From: Saccopteryx bilineata
Lineage: Eukaryota > Chordata > Mammalia > Chiroptera > Emballonuridae
Direction of reading: 5' to 3'
NCBI RefSeq assembly: GCF_036850765.1
Contig: NC_089492.1
Coordinates: 293,778,590 to 293,842,589, forward strand
Length of the DNA stretch: 64,000 bases
Part shown: positions 42,278 through 54,039 of the stretch, piece after piece
Layout: the number at the start of each line of letters is the position of its first letter
How positions within the stretch are numbered: position 1 is the stretch's first letter
Program-made: the position numbers and the translations under genes
The notes under the pieces: model-generated
Seen by the model: only the letters and a program-made list of their open reading frames with translations
What the model was told of the DNA's origin: nothing
Databases searched by the model: none

Positions 42278-43795
42278 GGCTCTTCAGAGTCTAAGCCTTC
42301 TGACCAGACTGCTCTAGGATGTCTCATAAAAAACCTTACTAAGTTGGGCCTCTGTTGGGCAAATAAAATGTATTATGCTCACTTTGTTAAAGATGGCGCT
42401 GCCCACGTGGAGGCTGTTGCCCAGGTGATATTAATGTGTGTTGGGGGCGGGCTGTGGGCAGGCAGGATCCTTGGAGCCTGGGGCTTGGTTTTGGGATTAA
42501 ACCTTTCCCACCCTTTTTGATGTGGGGTAGTACAATCCCATCATGCCCCAGATAAGTGACTTTGTATTAGAGACTTCCCTATTTTGTATATTGGATTAAA
42601 GGTTTTGATTTCTACATTATAAAATGGGGGCAGAACAGGAGCTTGCCCTCTTGGTTCCTGAGATTAGACTTAGAGAGCAGAGAGCAGAGAAAGGTCACGT
42701 GGAAGAGGCCAGGAAAGGCAGCCAAGATGGCAGAGTGTTGAGTGAGAAGCCAGTTAGTGCATTTTGTGCAGGGAGAAGGAAGGAGATGGGGAACAGAGGT
42801 GAATAAGTCTGGTGAGCTAGAAACCTTTGATTCTAGGAAACTTGGATAAGTCAGTAGCTTTGTGAGCACTTAATGTGAGTGGGTTTTGGAGCCCAGTTTG
42901 TGTTTTTTGCTTGCCTGCTGGGTGCAAGCTAGGATTAAAGACTATGGCCCATCAGTTTTTGGCTCCGTTGTTTCTTTACCGACTGTCCAAATCCAATGCA
43001 AACCTGCACTGGCCAGGCTGCTGTGATAGTAGCCCTGGCTGCTGGCTTTACAGCCTCTTACTGTAAGCCAAAAAAACTCATTTTCTTCTGTAACATGAAG
43101 TGGCTCCAATACAAATTAGACAATGACTCCCATTGGCCTGAAAACGGGACATTCGATTACAATATCTTAAGAAATCTTGACAATCTTTGCCAACGGATGG
43201 GAAAGGCTTCTGAAATTCCTTACAAGCAGGCTTCCTTTTCCTTTTGCTCCTGTCCTTAATTTCTGTGCTGCTTGTTCTACATGCAGGCTGTTTTTGGCCA
43301 AAAAACCCTCATCCAAAACCTCCGCTTCTAATCTTTCCTTTTCCATGGACTCCCAACACTCTTCCCCTCCTGCTTGACCCCGGGAACACCCCTCTCTCAG
43401 GACCCCTCTCTGGTCCCTCTGCAAATTTCTTTCACTCGAGTCTCTTCCCTCCAAGAGCCCCCTCCCTTCGCAGAAACCTGTTTCTTATTCACCTGCAAAT
43501 ACCACACTCTCTTACTCCTCCCCTGCTGGCCAGGGGCCCCTCCCTTCTCCACTGTGTTCTTCATGCCCTCTACCCTCCTTAGAAGCTGTGGCTCTGGCTG
43601 CAGTGCCTGTCTCTCTTCTTTGACCCCTCCCACCAGCTTCATCTACAGCTATGCCCTCCTCCCCCTCCTCCTGCAGATTCTGACCCTTCTTCTTTCCATC
43701 CAGCTGCTTACACTGTCCATCCGTCTGCTTTTTCTCTTCCTCCCCTCTATGCTGGCAACTCCCTGCTATCTCAAAGATACTTAAAAAAGCAGAAT
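42278..43795 (+). pseudogene. gag: gag of old class I ERV, split by a solo LTR
   Basis: Begins ATGGGCTCTTCAGAGTC (MGSSESKPSDQTALGCLI), a myristoylation-type matrix start, and resumes after the solo LTR with WPENGTFDYNILRNLDNLC (about 43130), typical of HERV-H/F-like Gag. The remainder is proline-rich and in several frames with stops (43256 onward). Confidence 0.78.
42437..43049 (+). repeat. solo LTR (family X) inserted in gag
   Basis: TGTGTTGGGGGCGGG to GGCTTTACA, about 613 bp, with a TATA-like ATTATAAAATGGGGG (42616). The most complete family X copy in the window. No obvious target duplication was found at its borders. Confidence 0.85.
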
Positions 43796-43974
43796 TATAT
43801 ATTAAGCTATGTGAGTAAGTAATCCGTCTTGTCTCTTTTTTGTCAGAAAATATCTCTAATATAATTTAAATTGAAACAAATAAAGCACGCTCATTTAAAT
43901 TCCTTAATTCATAATTTATATATAAAATCTTTGTTTAATGTGTAACTGTCTTTTTCTAAGGCCTTAAACCAATA

Positions 43975-44705
43975 ATTAACCACCTCTTAAATCAAGGCTT
44001 ACTCACCCCCATGGACTCTTCCTGCCATACCCTCACCCTTCCTGTTCAAAAACCTTCAGGAGCTTATCGCCTCATACAAGCCTTACACCTAATCAATGAG
44101 GCAGTAATTTCCTTCCATCCAGTAGTCTCTAATCTCTACAGGTTACTGTCACACATTCCCTCAAACATCACTCACTTCAGGGTTCTAGACCTCAAGAAAT
44201 CCTTCTTTATCATTCCTCTACACCCTGACTCTTACTTTCTGTTTGCATTCACCTGGACTGACCCAGACAGTAATACAGCCCAGCAGTTCACGTGGATTGT
44301 CTTACCCCAGGGATTCAAAAACAGCCCACATCTGTTTGGGCAAGCATCAGCTCAGGATTTAACAGTATGAAATCTCAAAACTAGTACTCTCTTACAATAT
44401 GTAAATAACCTACTCCTTTACAGCCCCTGCCTGCCTGCCTCAAGGAGACATACCACCACCCTTCTTAACTTCCTCACTATAAAGGGATATTGTGTCTTCT
44501 CTGCTAAGGCTCAACTTCACTCTTAGTCCGTAGTCTATCTGGGCATCACCTTAACCTCCACCACCTGAAGTCTCACCCTAGATCAAACTCAGACCCTCTG
44601 CAGTCTCCAACCACCTACCACCGCAGACCAAATCCTTTCTTTCCTCGGTCTAATAGGCTTCTTTAAACACTGGATTCCCAATTTTTCTCTCTTAGTCAAG
44701 CCCCT
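43975..44705 (+). pseudogene. pol: reverse transcriptase of old class I ERV
   Basis: 44011-44370 reads an RT core in one frame ([33 protein letters not shown]). The catalytic YVDD is altered to YVNN (about 44397), stops interrupt (44368, 44526), and it runs to a thumb/connection-like end LVKPLSE at about 44700. Most similar in style to HERV-H/F pol. Confidence 0.82.
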
Positions 44706-45355
44706 CAGTGAGTCCTGAGCATGGCTTTTAAGGTCTATAATGGCCAAGGAAGTAACAGAAAAGGAAAATAAGGCCCAAAGAAGTCTGGAAATACCAGCTT
44801 TTGGCTCCAGCGCCCTAAAGGGCTTCATAGGATTCCATCAGGGCCCTGCTCCAGAGTGGAAAGAAAAGTCATTGAACTGAAGCCTGCCAGGCTTCCCAGC
44901 CCCATCAAGGGACACATCATTGCTGTGGAAAGAGGGACATGAAAAGGTAAGCTGCCCCCTTGCTCCATGGAGGGAGGGTTCAGTCTCTTTTAGCCCTGCT
45001 CCAGTTACCTGTGACCTGATCTTGCCCAGCATGCTGGAAATTGCCACTGAAGGCCCAATGACATCATTCATGAGCCTAAGGTATTTCTTCTAAAGAGCAG
45101 GTAAGCTAATCTCAGTTCTTGTAAACACAAGGGCCATCTACTATGCTTCACTTGCATATTTGAGTTTTATTTATCCCTCGAAGATCTCTACTGTGGGTAT
45201 TGAAAGTCTTATTTTGTTACTTTATTTAATGTATAGCATCTCCTTTATTCTTCTTGTCTCAATGCCCCAATACCTATTGTAGGCTGGGACCTGCTGCTAA
45301 TTCCAGCTCAAAGCAGTGGTCACTAGGACTTAAACTCTAACTGCAAAGTGTAGAA
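44706..45355 (+). mobile_element. ERV NC-PR-like segment joined behind RT (copy B of the mosaic junction)
   Basis: Immediately after CCCCTCAGTGAGTCCTGAGC comes sequence matching 22680-23560 and the reverse of 50230-51050, including GGGACATGAAAAGGTAAGCT and the protease-like stretch AAACACAAGGGCCATCTACT. NC and protease normally precede RT, so the order is rearranged. Confidence 0.65.
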
Positions 45356-45439
45356 ATGTAGCCACCATTTTCCTAAGTACTTGCAGGATTTACAGGTTAC
45401 TCAGCAAACTGTTCAAAGACTATCAAAGAGGTGCTTCCA

Positions 45440-46480
45440 GCATTACATCACCCAGGGACTGACTTTCACATAGACAGGTCCACACCATGATCCTGACAAC
45501 TCCCACTACTGCTAAGGGCGACTCTTTTCTCCATCCTGACCATCTGGAGCTCAGAAACAGAGAAACAAAACTGACCCCTTGTCCTTCTATTCTCTATTTT
45601 CCTCTCAGCCTGCCTCACCCAATCAGGGGATGTGGGACCAACACCTATATGTGTCTTTTTACTAACTGGATAGAAACCTGTACCCTAATCTATCTCACTC
45701 CAAATATCAACCTAATCCCACCCCATGAGCCTCTTTCAGTTCCTAGTACACTACTCATCAATCTAAGGACCAAACGAGCTGTACAGGTATTCTCTCTTGT
45801 TGCTTTAAAAATTTCTATAAAAGTGGGTTTAAGGGCAGAGGGACTGGCCACTTCCCCTTCTTATTCCTACTTTCTCTCTCTCTGCAGCCCAGCAAATTTG
45901 TATAGATGGAATCAGTGGTTTCACACAAGCTGGGTGTCTTGACTAGTGCCTTTCATTGGTCCACTCACTCTCCTATTTATTTTTCTAACTTTTGGACCCT
46001 GTCACTTATGTTTGTTCACTAGTTTCTTACAGAACCACATGCAGACCTTCGCCAATCAGAAAATTGAAAAAAATCTACCTAACCCTACACACCAACCCTG
46101 AAACCTGCCCGCGTGAAACAGAAAAATCTGAAACCCTATATCAGCAAACCTCCTAAATCCTATCTTTCAACCCCTGCAGGTCCCCTAACCCTAGAGCTCT
46201 CCCATATCCCTAAAGAACTAGGAGAATGAATAGCATTCATCTCTTAATGCTTCTCAGTCTTTTTACCCTTCACATAATAAGGGGACAAGATCGCTGGGTC
46301 TTCTTGTCTGAAGAAGAGCCTACAAATGGACATAACACATTTCTTTTAGCTCAAAGTAACTGCTCTCTCCAGGGCTGCCAGGAAAGAATATCTCTACCTT
46401 TACCATGGAGGAACTTTCATCCCACTATACAACCCTCCTTATCCAAATATTTGTCCCCTTCTTTATCAAATTCCTAGAGG
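45440..46480 (+). pseudogene. env: env remnants of old class I ERV, out of normal order
   Basis: 45660-45830 reads TM-border-like sequence (LRTKRAVQVFSLVALKISIK, with RTKRA resembling a cleavage site). 45930-46080 reads a membrane anchor (FIGPLTLLFIFLTFGPCHL). A separate Env-start-like frame with signal peptide opens with ATG at 46226 (MNSIHLLMLLSLFTLHIIRG). SU start downstream of TM implies rearrangement or two fragments. Sequence to 47087 is further decayed ERV. Confidence 0.65.
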
Positions 46481-47087
46481 CCAGGATGAGAGAAATCTCT
46501 AGGATTACCTACAGTCAAATGCTCCTACACTCTTATTCCCCAATACCCCAAGGAGAACTTCACAAGGGAAATATCAAATAGGTAGGGATTACAGCAGGAA
46601 GAAGCTTCCCCTCAGCCCGAGAAGTTCCCTCCTGAATGTTCTCCAAACCCCCTTCCTTTTAAACCACACATACTCAGCCCTTCTAAAACTTACACCAACA
46701 GGCTCCCTGTCTCTAAAAATCTCCACATGTCCTTCCATTCAAGGGGAACCAGACCAGCACGTCTTCTCATGAGGCTTATCCAGGAGACCATGTATCACCA
46801 TGTTACCCTGTCCACTCGGCACTCACAGCAAGCAATTCACAATTATTACCTCGCAAGATTTTTTTACTTCCTCACTCAGGTTTCCAAAAACATCGCCTGG
46901 TTCAGACCTCACAGCACGAAAATTGACGACCTCCTTAACTGAATGGAGGACTTGGCTTGGCAAGGTTCTTTTCTTGAGTTCTCTCCAGAAGAAGCAATAA
47001 TTTTTCAATTTTTTCTCCTCATCACCCCTCACCATATAGTATAAAATTAATAACTGCCTTTCTTTTATATGTGACCACAGAGTTGAG

Positions 47088-47429
47088 AAATGATAGATAC
47101 ATGAATTCCAAACTGCCCTTTTGATGTTCCACTTATCTGTCAGACCTCACCCTTACTGGACTATCACCCCTGAGACAGAGGAATTCTAAGAAGCTGGTCA
47201 CCCTCCCCAAGAAGGAGCATTCCAGAAAGCTGAAATCCTAAAACCGTAAAAGGGAACATACCAGAACCTTTGACTCAATATCCCCTCAAGTTCTCCCAAA
47301 TTCTATATAACTCGCCCCTAGTCTGTAACTGGTGCTCTTTTCTCTGGGAGAAGTGCCCGGCAGGGTTCCTTTCTTCCTTTTAATAAAGCCTGTTACTCTG
47401 GTCTTTTGGAACTCCCATGGATTCCAACA
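47088..47429 (+). repeat. 3' LTR of old tRNA-Phe-type ERV
   Basis: Pairs with 41460-41781. Contains CTATATAACTCGCCCC (TATA-like) and TTTTAATAAAGCCTG polyadenylation signal, ending ATTCCAACA. Many more differences from its partner than in the young provirus. Confidence 0.85.
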
Positions 47430-47659
47430 GTGCCATGATGTCATGCTCTACCCCGCCCGTGTGTGATCAAGGGTATATAAACAGCCCCTGAAATATTTTT
47501 GGGGCTCACACATGATTTGGGTCTGCAAATGCCCCGTGTCAGCCATATGTGGCTGGCATATTTAATAAATTTCCTCCTTTAATAAAACTCTTCAAAATTC
47601 ATCTGGACTTGGTGTCTCTACGTGAACCCACAAAATTGAGGTATGGGTACTTTACAACA
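47430..47659 (+). repeat. LTR fragment of another ERV
   Basis: GGGTATATAAACAGCCCC, then TTTAATAAAACTCTTC, and an end GGTACTTTACAACA. TATA, poly(A) signal and CA end fit a U3-R-U5 fragment. It abuts the previous LTR. Confidence 0.55.
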
Positions 47660-47911
47660 GTGGGTGGGAGACACACGGTGTGATAGGGTAACAGAGGTGA
47701 CAGTCTGAGGTTCCGCCGACTGGGGAGAGACCCAGAAGACTGGCTCCTCTTCTGTCTGCATGAAACAATCTGAGGTGCAGTCAGGTCTTGATTAGGAAGC
47801 AGAGGGATTGTGCCTTTATTTGGGGCAGAATCCTTGGAGTTATGAAAAGCATTGAACAGGGGTGGACACAAGCTGTTTTATGATTTTACAAAGTTTTAAA
47901 ATCCTGCTGAG

Positions 47912-48180
47912 AGTCTGATCAGAATCCAGGTTCAAGAGCCGAGGTCGCCACCTTGAGCATGGGCTCCTTTGGTTTGAGCAAGGCTCACCAGCTTGAGCCC
48001 AAGGTCGCTGCCTTGAGCACGGGGTCACTCGGTCTGCCCAGCCTTCCCATCAAGGCACATATGAGAAAGCAATTAATGAACAATGAAGGTGCCAAAACAA
48101 AGAATTGATACTTCTCATCTCTCTCCCTTCCTGTCTGTCTGTCCCTTTCTGTCCCTCTCTCTGTTTCTCTCTATCAAAAA
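47912..48180 (+). repeat. SINE-B, plus, head truncated
   Basis: TCTGATCAGAATCCAGGTTC, GAGCAAGGCTCACCAGCTTG, tail ATCAAAAAAAGAAAAAAAAA. Confidence 0.82.
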
Positions 48181-48199
48181 AAGAAAAAAAAAAGAAAAA

Positions 48200-48321
48200 G
48201 CCTGACCTGTGGTGGCGCAGTGGATAAAGCGTTGACCTGGAAATGCTGAGGTCACCGGTTCGAAACCCTGGGCTTGCCTGGTCAAGGCACATATGGGAGT
48301 TGATGCTTCCTGCTCCTCCCC

Positions 48322-48368
<47 letters not shown>

Positions 48369-48400
48369 CTATAATGAATAAATAAAATCTTATAAAAAAA
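48200..48400 (+). repeat. SINE-C, plus, with expanded (CT)n
   Basis: CCTGACCTGTGGTGGCGCAG head directly behind the SINE-B tail, an internal CT run of about 40 bp at 48325-48367, tail ATGAATAAATAAAATC. Confidence 0.93.
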
Positions 48401-49528
48401 AGAATCAAAAGGGAAAACATAAGTGGGTTATATGAAATGTATTAATGATACAGCAGGGAGGCCAGAAAAAGCAATGTGGGGATATCTCTGGGGTTGCATA
48501 AAAACTGAAAATGAATAGAGATATAATTCTTTTACATTAACAGTGTTTGTGGATGAAGACATGTAAAAGTGGTGGCTCCTTTGTGCATCAGTGTGGAGCT
48601 GTGGAGAGAGTGCAGGTTTTAGTTGCAATGGTTAAAAATAGCCCATGTTGAAGAGGGGTTCCTTTTTTGTCACCTAATAGGTGTTGCTAGTCATCACAGG
48701 CACATGTGAGGGAGAAAAGTAATAGTGACATCACAATGAGAAAGATGGCGATTTGTCCAATGGCCAAAGTTTCAATGAGTTTATTATAACGGCTGTCGAG
48801 GCAGACAAGGAGTAGAGGTAGGATGATACCAAGGGCAGGGCTTTGCTTCACCTTCAGAGTTTTGTGTTGTGCTTCTGTGGGATCTGTCTGGCTTCAGTCT
48901 TGCTGGTGGATAAGATTGTGGGCAAATGTGGTCATTTGTGAGTGTCACTCTGCCTGAAATAGAGACCAATGGCAGTGGAGTTTTTAAAAAGTTTGAGTAG
49001 AAGGAAGAATGTTGTGGCTTCTGAGGGGACAGCAGTACAGTGCAGAGTGGAAAGGAGTTATCCATATGTCAAATTCCCATGTGGATCTGAGTTGCAAATA
49101 TTGGAGCAAAGATCAGAAGCAGGCAGGGAAGATCTGAGTCTCCTTTGGGTATTTCCTAGCTGTGGGTGCCCTCAGAGGATTGGGGTTGTGCTGGACCCTG
49201 TATGCATATGTCATGCACTCTCTGGGTGCCATGTGACAAGTATATGGGTGCATTCAGAGAGATCCCTGTGGTGTGGAATAAGAAGGTAGCTGAGATGAGG
49301 AAGTGAGCCTGGCGTCTGAAGATCTGAAGGAAGTAGGGATACTCAGTGGTGTGCACAACTAGAGGAAGTTGAGCTGATGGTCTGGGTACCTGATATGGGG
49401 ACTTAAGGCTGAAGGGTAAGCTCATGATTTGCTATGTCTTAGAGGCATGATCTAGGAGATAGTATTGGATGTTCTTGGCAAGGAGGATGGAGCCCAGGAA
49501 GCATGACCCAGAACTAAGGTGTCATTTT

Positions 49529-49965
49529 TTTTAATAAATAAACTTTTATTAAATTTAATGGGGTGACATCAATAAATCAGGGTACATATATTCAAAGAAA
49601 ACATGTCCAGGTTATCTTGTCATTCAATTCTGTTGCATACCCATCACCCAAAGTCAGATTGTCCTCCGTCACCTTCTATCTAGTTTTCTTTGTGCCCTTC
49701 CCCCTCCCCCTCTCCCTTCTTCCCTCCCCCTGCCCCCCGTAACCACCACACTTTTGTCCATGACCCTTAGTCTCGTTTTTATGTCCCACCAATGTATGGA
49801 ATCCTGCAGTTCTTGTTTTTTTCTGATTTACTTATTTCACCCCATATAATGTTATCAAGATTCCACCATTTTGTTGTAAGTGATCCGATGTCATCATTTC
49901 TTATGGCTGAATAGTATACCATGGTGTATATGTGCCACATATTCTTTATACAGTCTTCTATTTTT
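49529..49965 (-). mobile_element. L1 3' end, antisense
   Basis: TTTTTTAATAAATAAACTTT (poly-A complement), GGGGTGACATCAATAAATCA, CCCTTCCCCCTCCCCCTC and ATGGCTGAATAGTATACCAT are L1 3'-end features. Interrupts the ERV that continues at 49966. Confidence 0.85.
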
Positions 49966-51740
49966 TTTTACAGTGATTAAAGCCTTTAAGCAAACTCTTG
50001 GCCAATATAGCAAGAATCCATAAAAGAGTAGTGTCCTTAACATGTTCACCAAGTCCAAGTTGGCCCCAACACCATGCCAAATCCCTGAAAAATGCAACCC
50101 AACCCCAGTTCAGTCTGTTATGAGCTGTCACAAGGAGCAGGAGTCCAGGAAAAGTCCGCATGGCACTGGAATTGTTGTCACAATTCTATATTTTGCAGCT
50201 CACGACCAAATCCCAATGACCGCTGCTTCTAGCTGGTAATGATTCAGGTAGACTGGAAAAGCCATCTGCAGCATGTGTGGAGATGGAGCTTCTGTTCTCC
50301 TCTGCCTGGAGAGATGAGACCATATTGCTTTTCCCTGGAGCTCTGCGACTGTAGCTTGGTAAAGAGAACTTTGGGATACACTAAGCTGGGTGGCAAAGGT
50401 AGATTCATAATAGAAGTTGGCAAAAGGGGGAAAGAGAGCTCTAAATTAGGATTAGGTCCCAACGTGAAATATGAGTGGGGCACTGAGGTAGGAGGAATTA
50501 GGGAAACACTATATATTAAAAAAAGCAGCAGAAAATAGGACTATCAACACCCACAACAGAGATCTTCGAGGGAAGAATAAAAAACCTGACCATTCAGGCA
50601 AGACATAGTTAAGTGGCCCTTGTGCAAATGAGATCAGTTTACCTGCTTCTTGGAAGAAATACCCTAGGCTCATCCACAGTGTCGTAGATGAGGCCGACGG
50701 TCCTGGGCACCTTCAGCCTTCAGTGGCTAACCCCAGCACTCTGGGCAAGGTTAGGTGATAGGTGGCTGGAGCAAGGCTGGAAGAGACTGAACCCTCCCTT
50801 AGAGGAGCGAGGGGGAAGCCTACCTTCCAGTGTCCCTGTTTTCTCACAGCAGAGGCATGTAAGTCTGGCAGGCTTTAGCTCAATGACCTTCATTTCCACT
50901 ATTGAAGCAGGACCCAGATGGCATCCTATGAGAACCCTTTGGGGCATTGGAGCCTTTAAGGGTGTATCCTAGAAGCTGGTAGTTCCCCTGATCTCTATTG
51001 GGCTTTTTCTGCCTCTTGGTATCTGAAAAGCCATGCTCAGAACATCTCGCTGAGGGGTTTGAGGATCCCCATCTGCCTATATAAATCTTTTCCATATATC
51101 TGGAGTTATTTGGAAAAAGACAAAACAGTGTTATTAGCTAGATCAAATAAAGAAGGTAGTAGTTTGCAGGAGAAAAAGATTTGGAGTCTCCTATACATAC
51201 GCATTCAAAAGAAATTTAAAATTTTTTAAAATAAAAAGCATGATATGATAGACCCATAGGAGTTTCAGGATATGTCTCCCCCCTTTTAAATTTTTTTAAT
51301 TGACCTTAAAATATTTGCTGGGTACACTTTAATAATATCTTGGCTTTAGATTGTAAGAAAAACACATAATTCGAAAGGTTTGACAAAATACAGTAAATGC
51401 TTTTGCTCCATATGCAGGAGCATTTTCAGTTTAACCAGTTTAGGAAATCCAATAATAGAATGATGCATACAGACAATGAGCTATAACATGCTTAGCAGCC
51501 TCTCCTGTTCTGACAGAGGTTACTATAAATCCAGAATAAGTATCCACTGTAAAGTCGACATAGGACTGTTTGCCAGATGAAGGTATATGAGTAAGGTGTC
51601 ATTCGTCCTTTTATCTCCTCACCAACATCTCCACCCCCAGCCCCATTTCCATTCCTCCTATGTGCTTTCACTGGAGGGGGATTGAAATAATGAACAAGAC
51701 TTTTATGACAGGGCAGGCAGCGCTGCACCAAGGTGTCTTC
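49966..51740 (-). mobile_element. decayed mosaic ERV fragment, copy C (integrase-like, NC, PR, env-like)
   Basis: Minus strand from 51731: a CHKSLVHYFNPPPVKAHR integrase-like start, then in shifting frames DTYSG-like (about 51545), TENAPAYGAKAF-like (about 51405) integrase core and C-terminal parts of betaretrovirus style; then at about 51060 CTCAAACCCCTCAGCGAGAT and NC/PR-like sequence as in copies A and B; and a TM-like tail LVNMLRTLLFYGFLLYWPRV (50050-49990) cut by the L1. No intact frame. Confidence 0.65.
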
Positions 51741-51842
51741 TCTGAAGTGTGGAGCCCTGGAAGGAGTGGAGCGTGGAACATATTTATGGAGTTGGAATGC
51801 TGGTGCTCAGACAGATTGTTTTGGATACTTGTATTCTGACAG

Positions 51843-51969
51843 GTTGATGTGACCTTTGAGGATGTTGCCCTGTACTTCTCCAGGAAAGAATGGTGCCTCC
51901 TTGATGAGGCTCAGAGACGCCTGTACCTCGAAGTGATGGTGGAGAACTTCACACTTATATCCTCTCTGG
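51843..51969 (+). CDS. KRAB-A box exon of ZNF gene 2
   Basis: Exactly 127 nt, the standard KRAB-A exon size, between an acceptor ending TTCTGACAG and a donor GG|GTAAGA. Translation starts [13 protein letters not shown] and ends [13 protein letters not shown]. The DV, EW, LYLEVM and ENF positions of the KRAB A box are kept; the usual MLE reads MVE. KRAB A binds TRIM28/KAP1 and silences chromatin at the site bound by the fingers. It leaves phase 1, matching the terminal exon at 54040 and that of gene 1. Confidence 0.92.
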
Positions 51970-52329
51970 GTAAGATTTCCCCGGTGGCCTGGACTAGACT
52001 GTGCATTTCCCATGCCCCCAGTTCCCTCGGGGATGCTTCGTTGTCAGCAGGTGGACTGTGGGCTCTGCTGCTTCCCCAGTGTTCTGGGTACTTGCCGTCT
52101 TGGTAAGGCTTGTTTGTTTGCACTTCCCTCCCTTCCCCCTGCAGCCCCAGTAACTGCTGTACTGAGCTTTCATCGGGCAGGATTTGTACTTGGTAGTCTT
52201 GCAGTGGCCCTAATAGATTTCGTCTTGATCAATAAGAAAACACTTTTTATATTCCTGTTGCTCATTTGTACATAGTTCTTCAGAAAATGTTTCTACATCC
52301 TTAACCCTATTTTTAACTACTTTGGAATC

Positions 52330-52711
52330 ATGAATTTTTTTTTTCTGTATTTTTCTGAAGCCGGAAACGGGGAGAGACAGTCTGACAGACTCCCGCATGC
52401 GCCCGACCGGGATCCAGCCGGCATGCCCACCAGGGGGCGATGCTCTGCCCATCCGGGGCATCGCTCTGTTGTGACCAGAGCCACTCTAGCGCCTGGGGCA
52501 GAGGCCGAGGAGCCATCCCCAGCGCCCGGGCCATCTTTGCTCCAGTGGAGCCTCAGCTGCTGCGGGAGGGGAAGAGAGAAACAGAGAGGAAGGAGAGGGG
52601 GAGGGGTGGAGAAGCAGATGGGCGCTTCTCCTGTGTGCCCTGGCCGGGAATCGAACCCGGGACTTCTGCATGCCAGGCCGACGCTCTACCACTGAGCCAA
52701 CCAGCCAGGGC
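52330..52711 (-). repeat. SINE-A, minus, in intron of gene 2
   Basis: TTTTTTTTTCTGTATTTTTC left, ACCAGCCAGGGC head complement right. TGGAATCATGAATTTT/TGGAATCATACATTTT flank. Confidence 0.94.
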
Positions 52712-54039
52712 TGGAATCATACATTTTGAATGCCTTTTATTTTTTGTATATTAATTCCCAGGAAAAATATCAAATCTTCTTTGAATATTTGATAGAATTT
52801 ACTAGTAAAGTTATTGGTCCTGGATATTATTTTTGCCAATACTACTCTAATTCCTAACAGCAAAATTTCCCTGGGGTTTTGCAGAACCAACCACTAAGGT
52901 CAAAGCTATCACAGTACACTGGCTGATAGAGATAACACTGATACTTGTTTCTGAACCTAGCCATCTTTACATAGGTTTGCTAATTTGGACTTTCCAATTA
53001 ACCTTTCTGTGCAGGGCTTTCCTTTTGGATCTTCTGTGGTGATGTTTGTCTCAATTGAGCTTTTATTCTTTCTCCTGTGGCTGTTTTTTTCATGGACAGG
53101 TGTCTACTTTATCTGAAGAGAGGGATGAGTTCTCCTATCTCCTGTTCTGCCACCCTACTGATGTCACTCACATAGATCTTTTGTCTATGGTCAGTTTTGT
53201 GCTCTCTGACCATCACTCTCTTGTTTTTTTTTTATGTATTTGTATGATCCGAATCCGAATAATGGCTCAACTATGGTTAAGGAGAGGAGTCATTTGTGGA
53301 TCACAGGAGGGACATGACTCCACCAATAACCAAGTGGGCTCAGAGGGGGTCTTGGTTTGGTGAAAGGCTGTTGCTGAGGGTTTCATGTCAGGACTTTAAG
53401 GTTGTAACTTTGGCACTAATTTGGCTTAATAGCATTTTGTGAACATTCTCATTGCCATACCTTAATCTATTTGTCCTTGCTTATCAGTTAATCTGTTTTT
53501 CAACTTATTTCTGACACTTTGCCAATTACTCAGATTTAACAGTTGTCATTTTTACTCATATTTCAAACCCATTGGTAATCTTCACCTCTTCAAGCTTCAC
53601 ATGCCCATCTTTCCACTCACAGACCTTCCTTTACTACTTTACAACCCTGATCCATGCCAGCAGAACCTTGAAGTTTACACATGCTCTTGTATTGGTATTT
53701 ACATCATGTGTTCTAATATAATTGATTTTTATGGGTTTGAGTACAGTTAGATTACTTCTGAAGAAAAGTCCTCCAGGAAGCTTCTTGCAGAGGAAAAAGT
53801 AGTGGACCCGGCCTTCATTTTTGTGTCTGATTGTCTGCTGGCATCTTTCCTTGATGAGGTCTCCACCACTGACTGACTTGTGGGCTGAGTAATGGGTAAC
53901 TACCATTTCTTCAGAGTTTACTTTTCTTAAAGATCAGCCCGTAGAACCATGCCTACCTATGACAGATGTTCATTTATGTTGAGAAATCTTCTTTCCTATA
54001 AGATTAACATGTAATTCAGCAGCATTTTCTTTTGTTCAG
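52712..54039 (+). other. intron of ZNF gene 2, no further feature seen
   Basis: Unique-looking AT-rich sequence between the KRAB exon and terminal exon. Ends with a polypyrimidine tract and acceptor TTTTGTTCAG at 54039. Open frames here lack recognisable domains. Confidence 0.7.

Larger units (their letters stand above)
47690..49520 (+). repeat. intronic duplicated flank, paralogous to 61220-64000
   Basis: GCAGTCAGGTCTTGATTAGG (47779) matches GCAGTCAGTCACGTCTTGAC (61250), and TAATAGTGACATCACAATGA (48720) matches TGATAGTGGCATCAGAGTGG (63814), followed by similar sequence to the window end. It lies between ZNF exon 1 and the KRAB exon, so it is part of the duplicated gene unit. No coding evidence. 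Confidence 0.65.

Noticed and set aside
48325..48367. CRISPR-like or satellite array
   Set aside because: Simple (CT)n expansion inside a SINE-C; no spaced repeats.
49529..49965. Candidate unique regulatory DNA within the ERV-rich interval
   Set aside because: Matches the L1 3'-end pattern also seen at 8175-8445.
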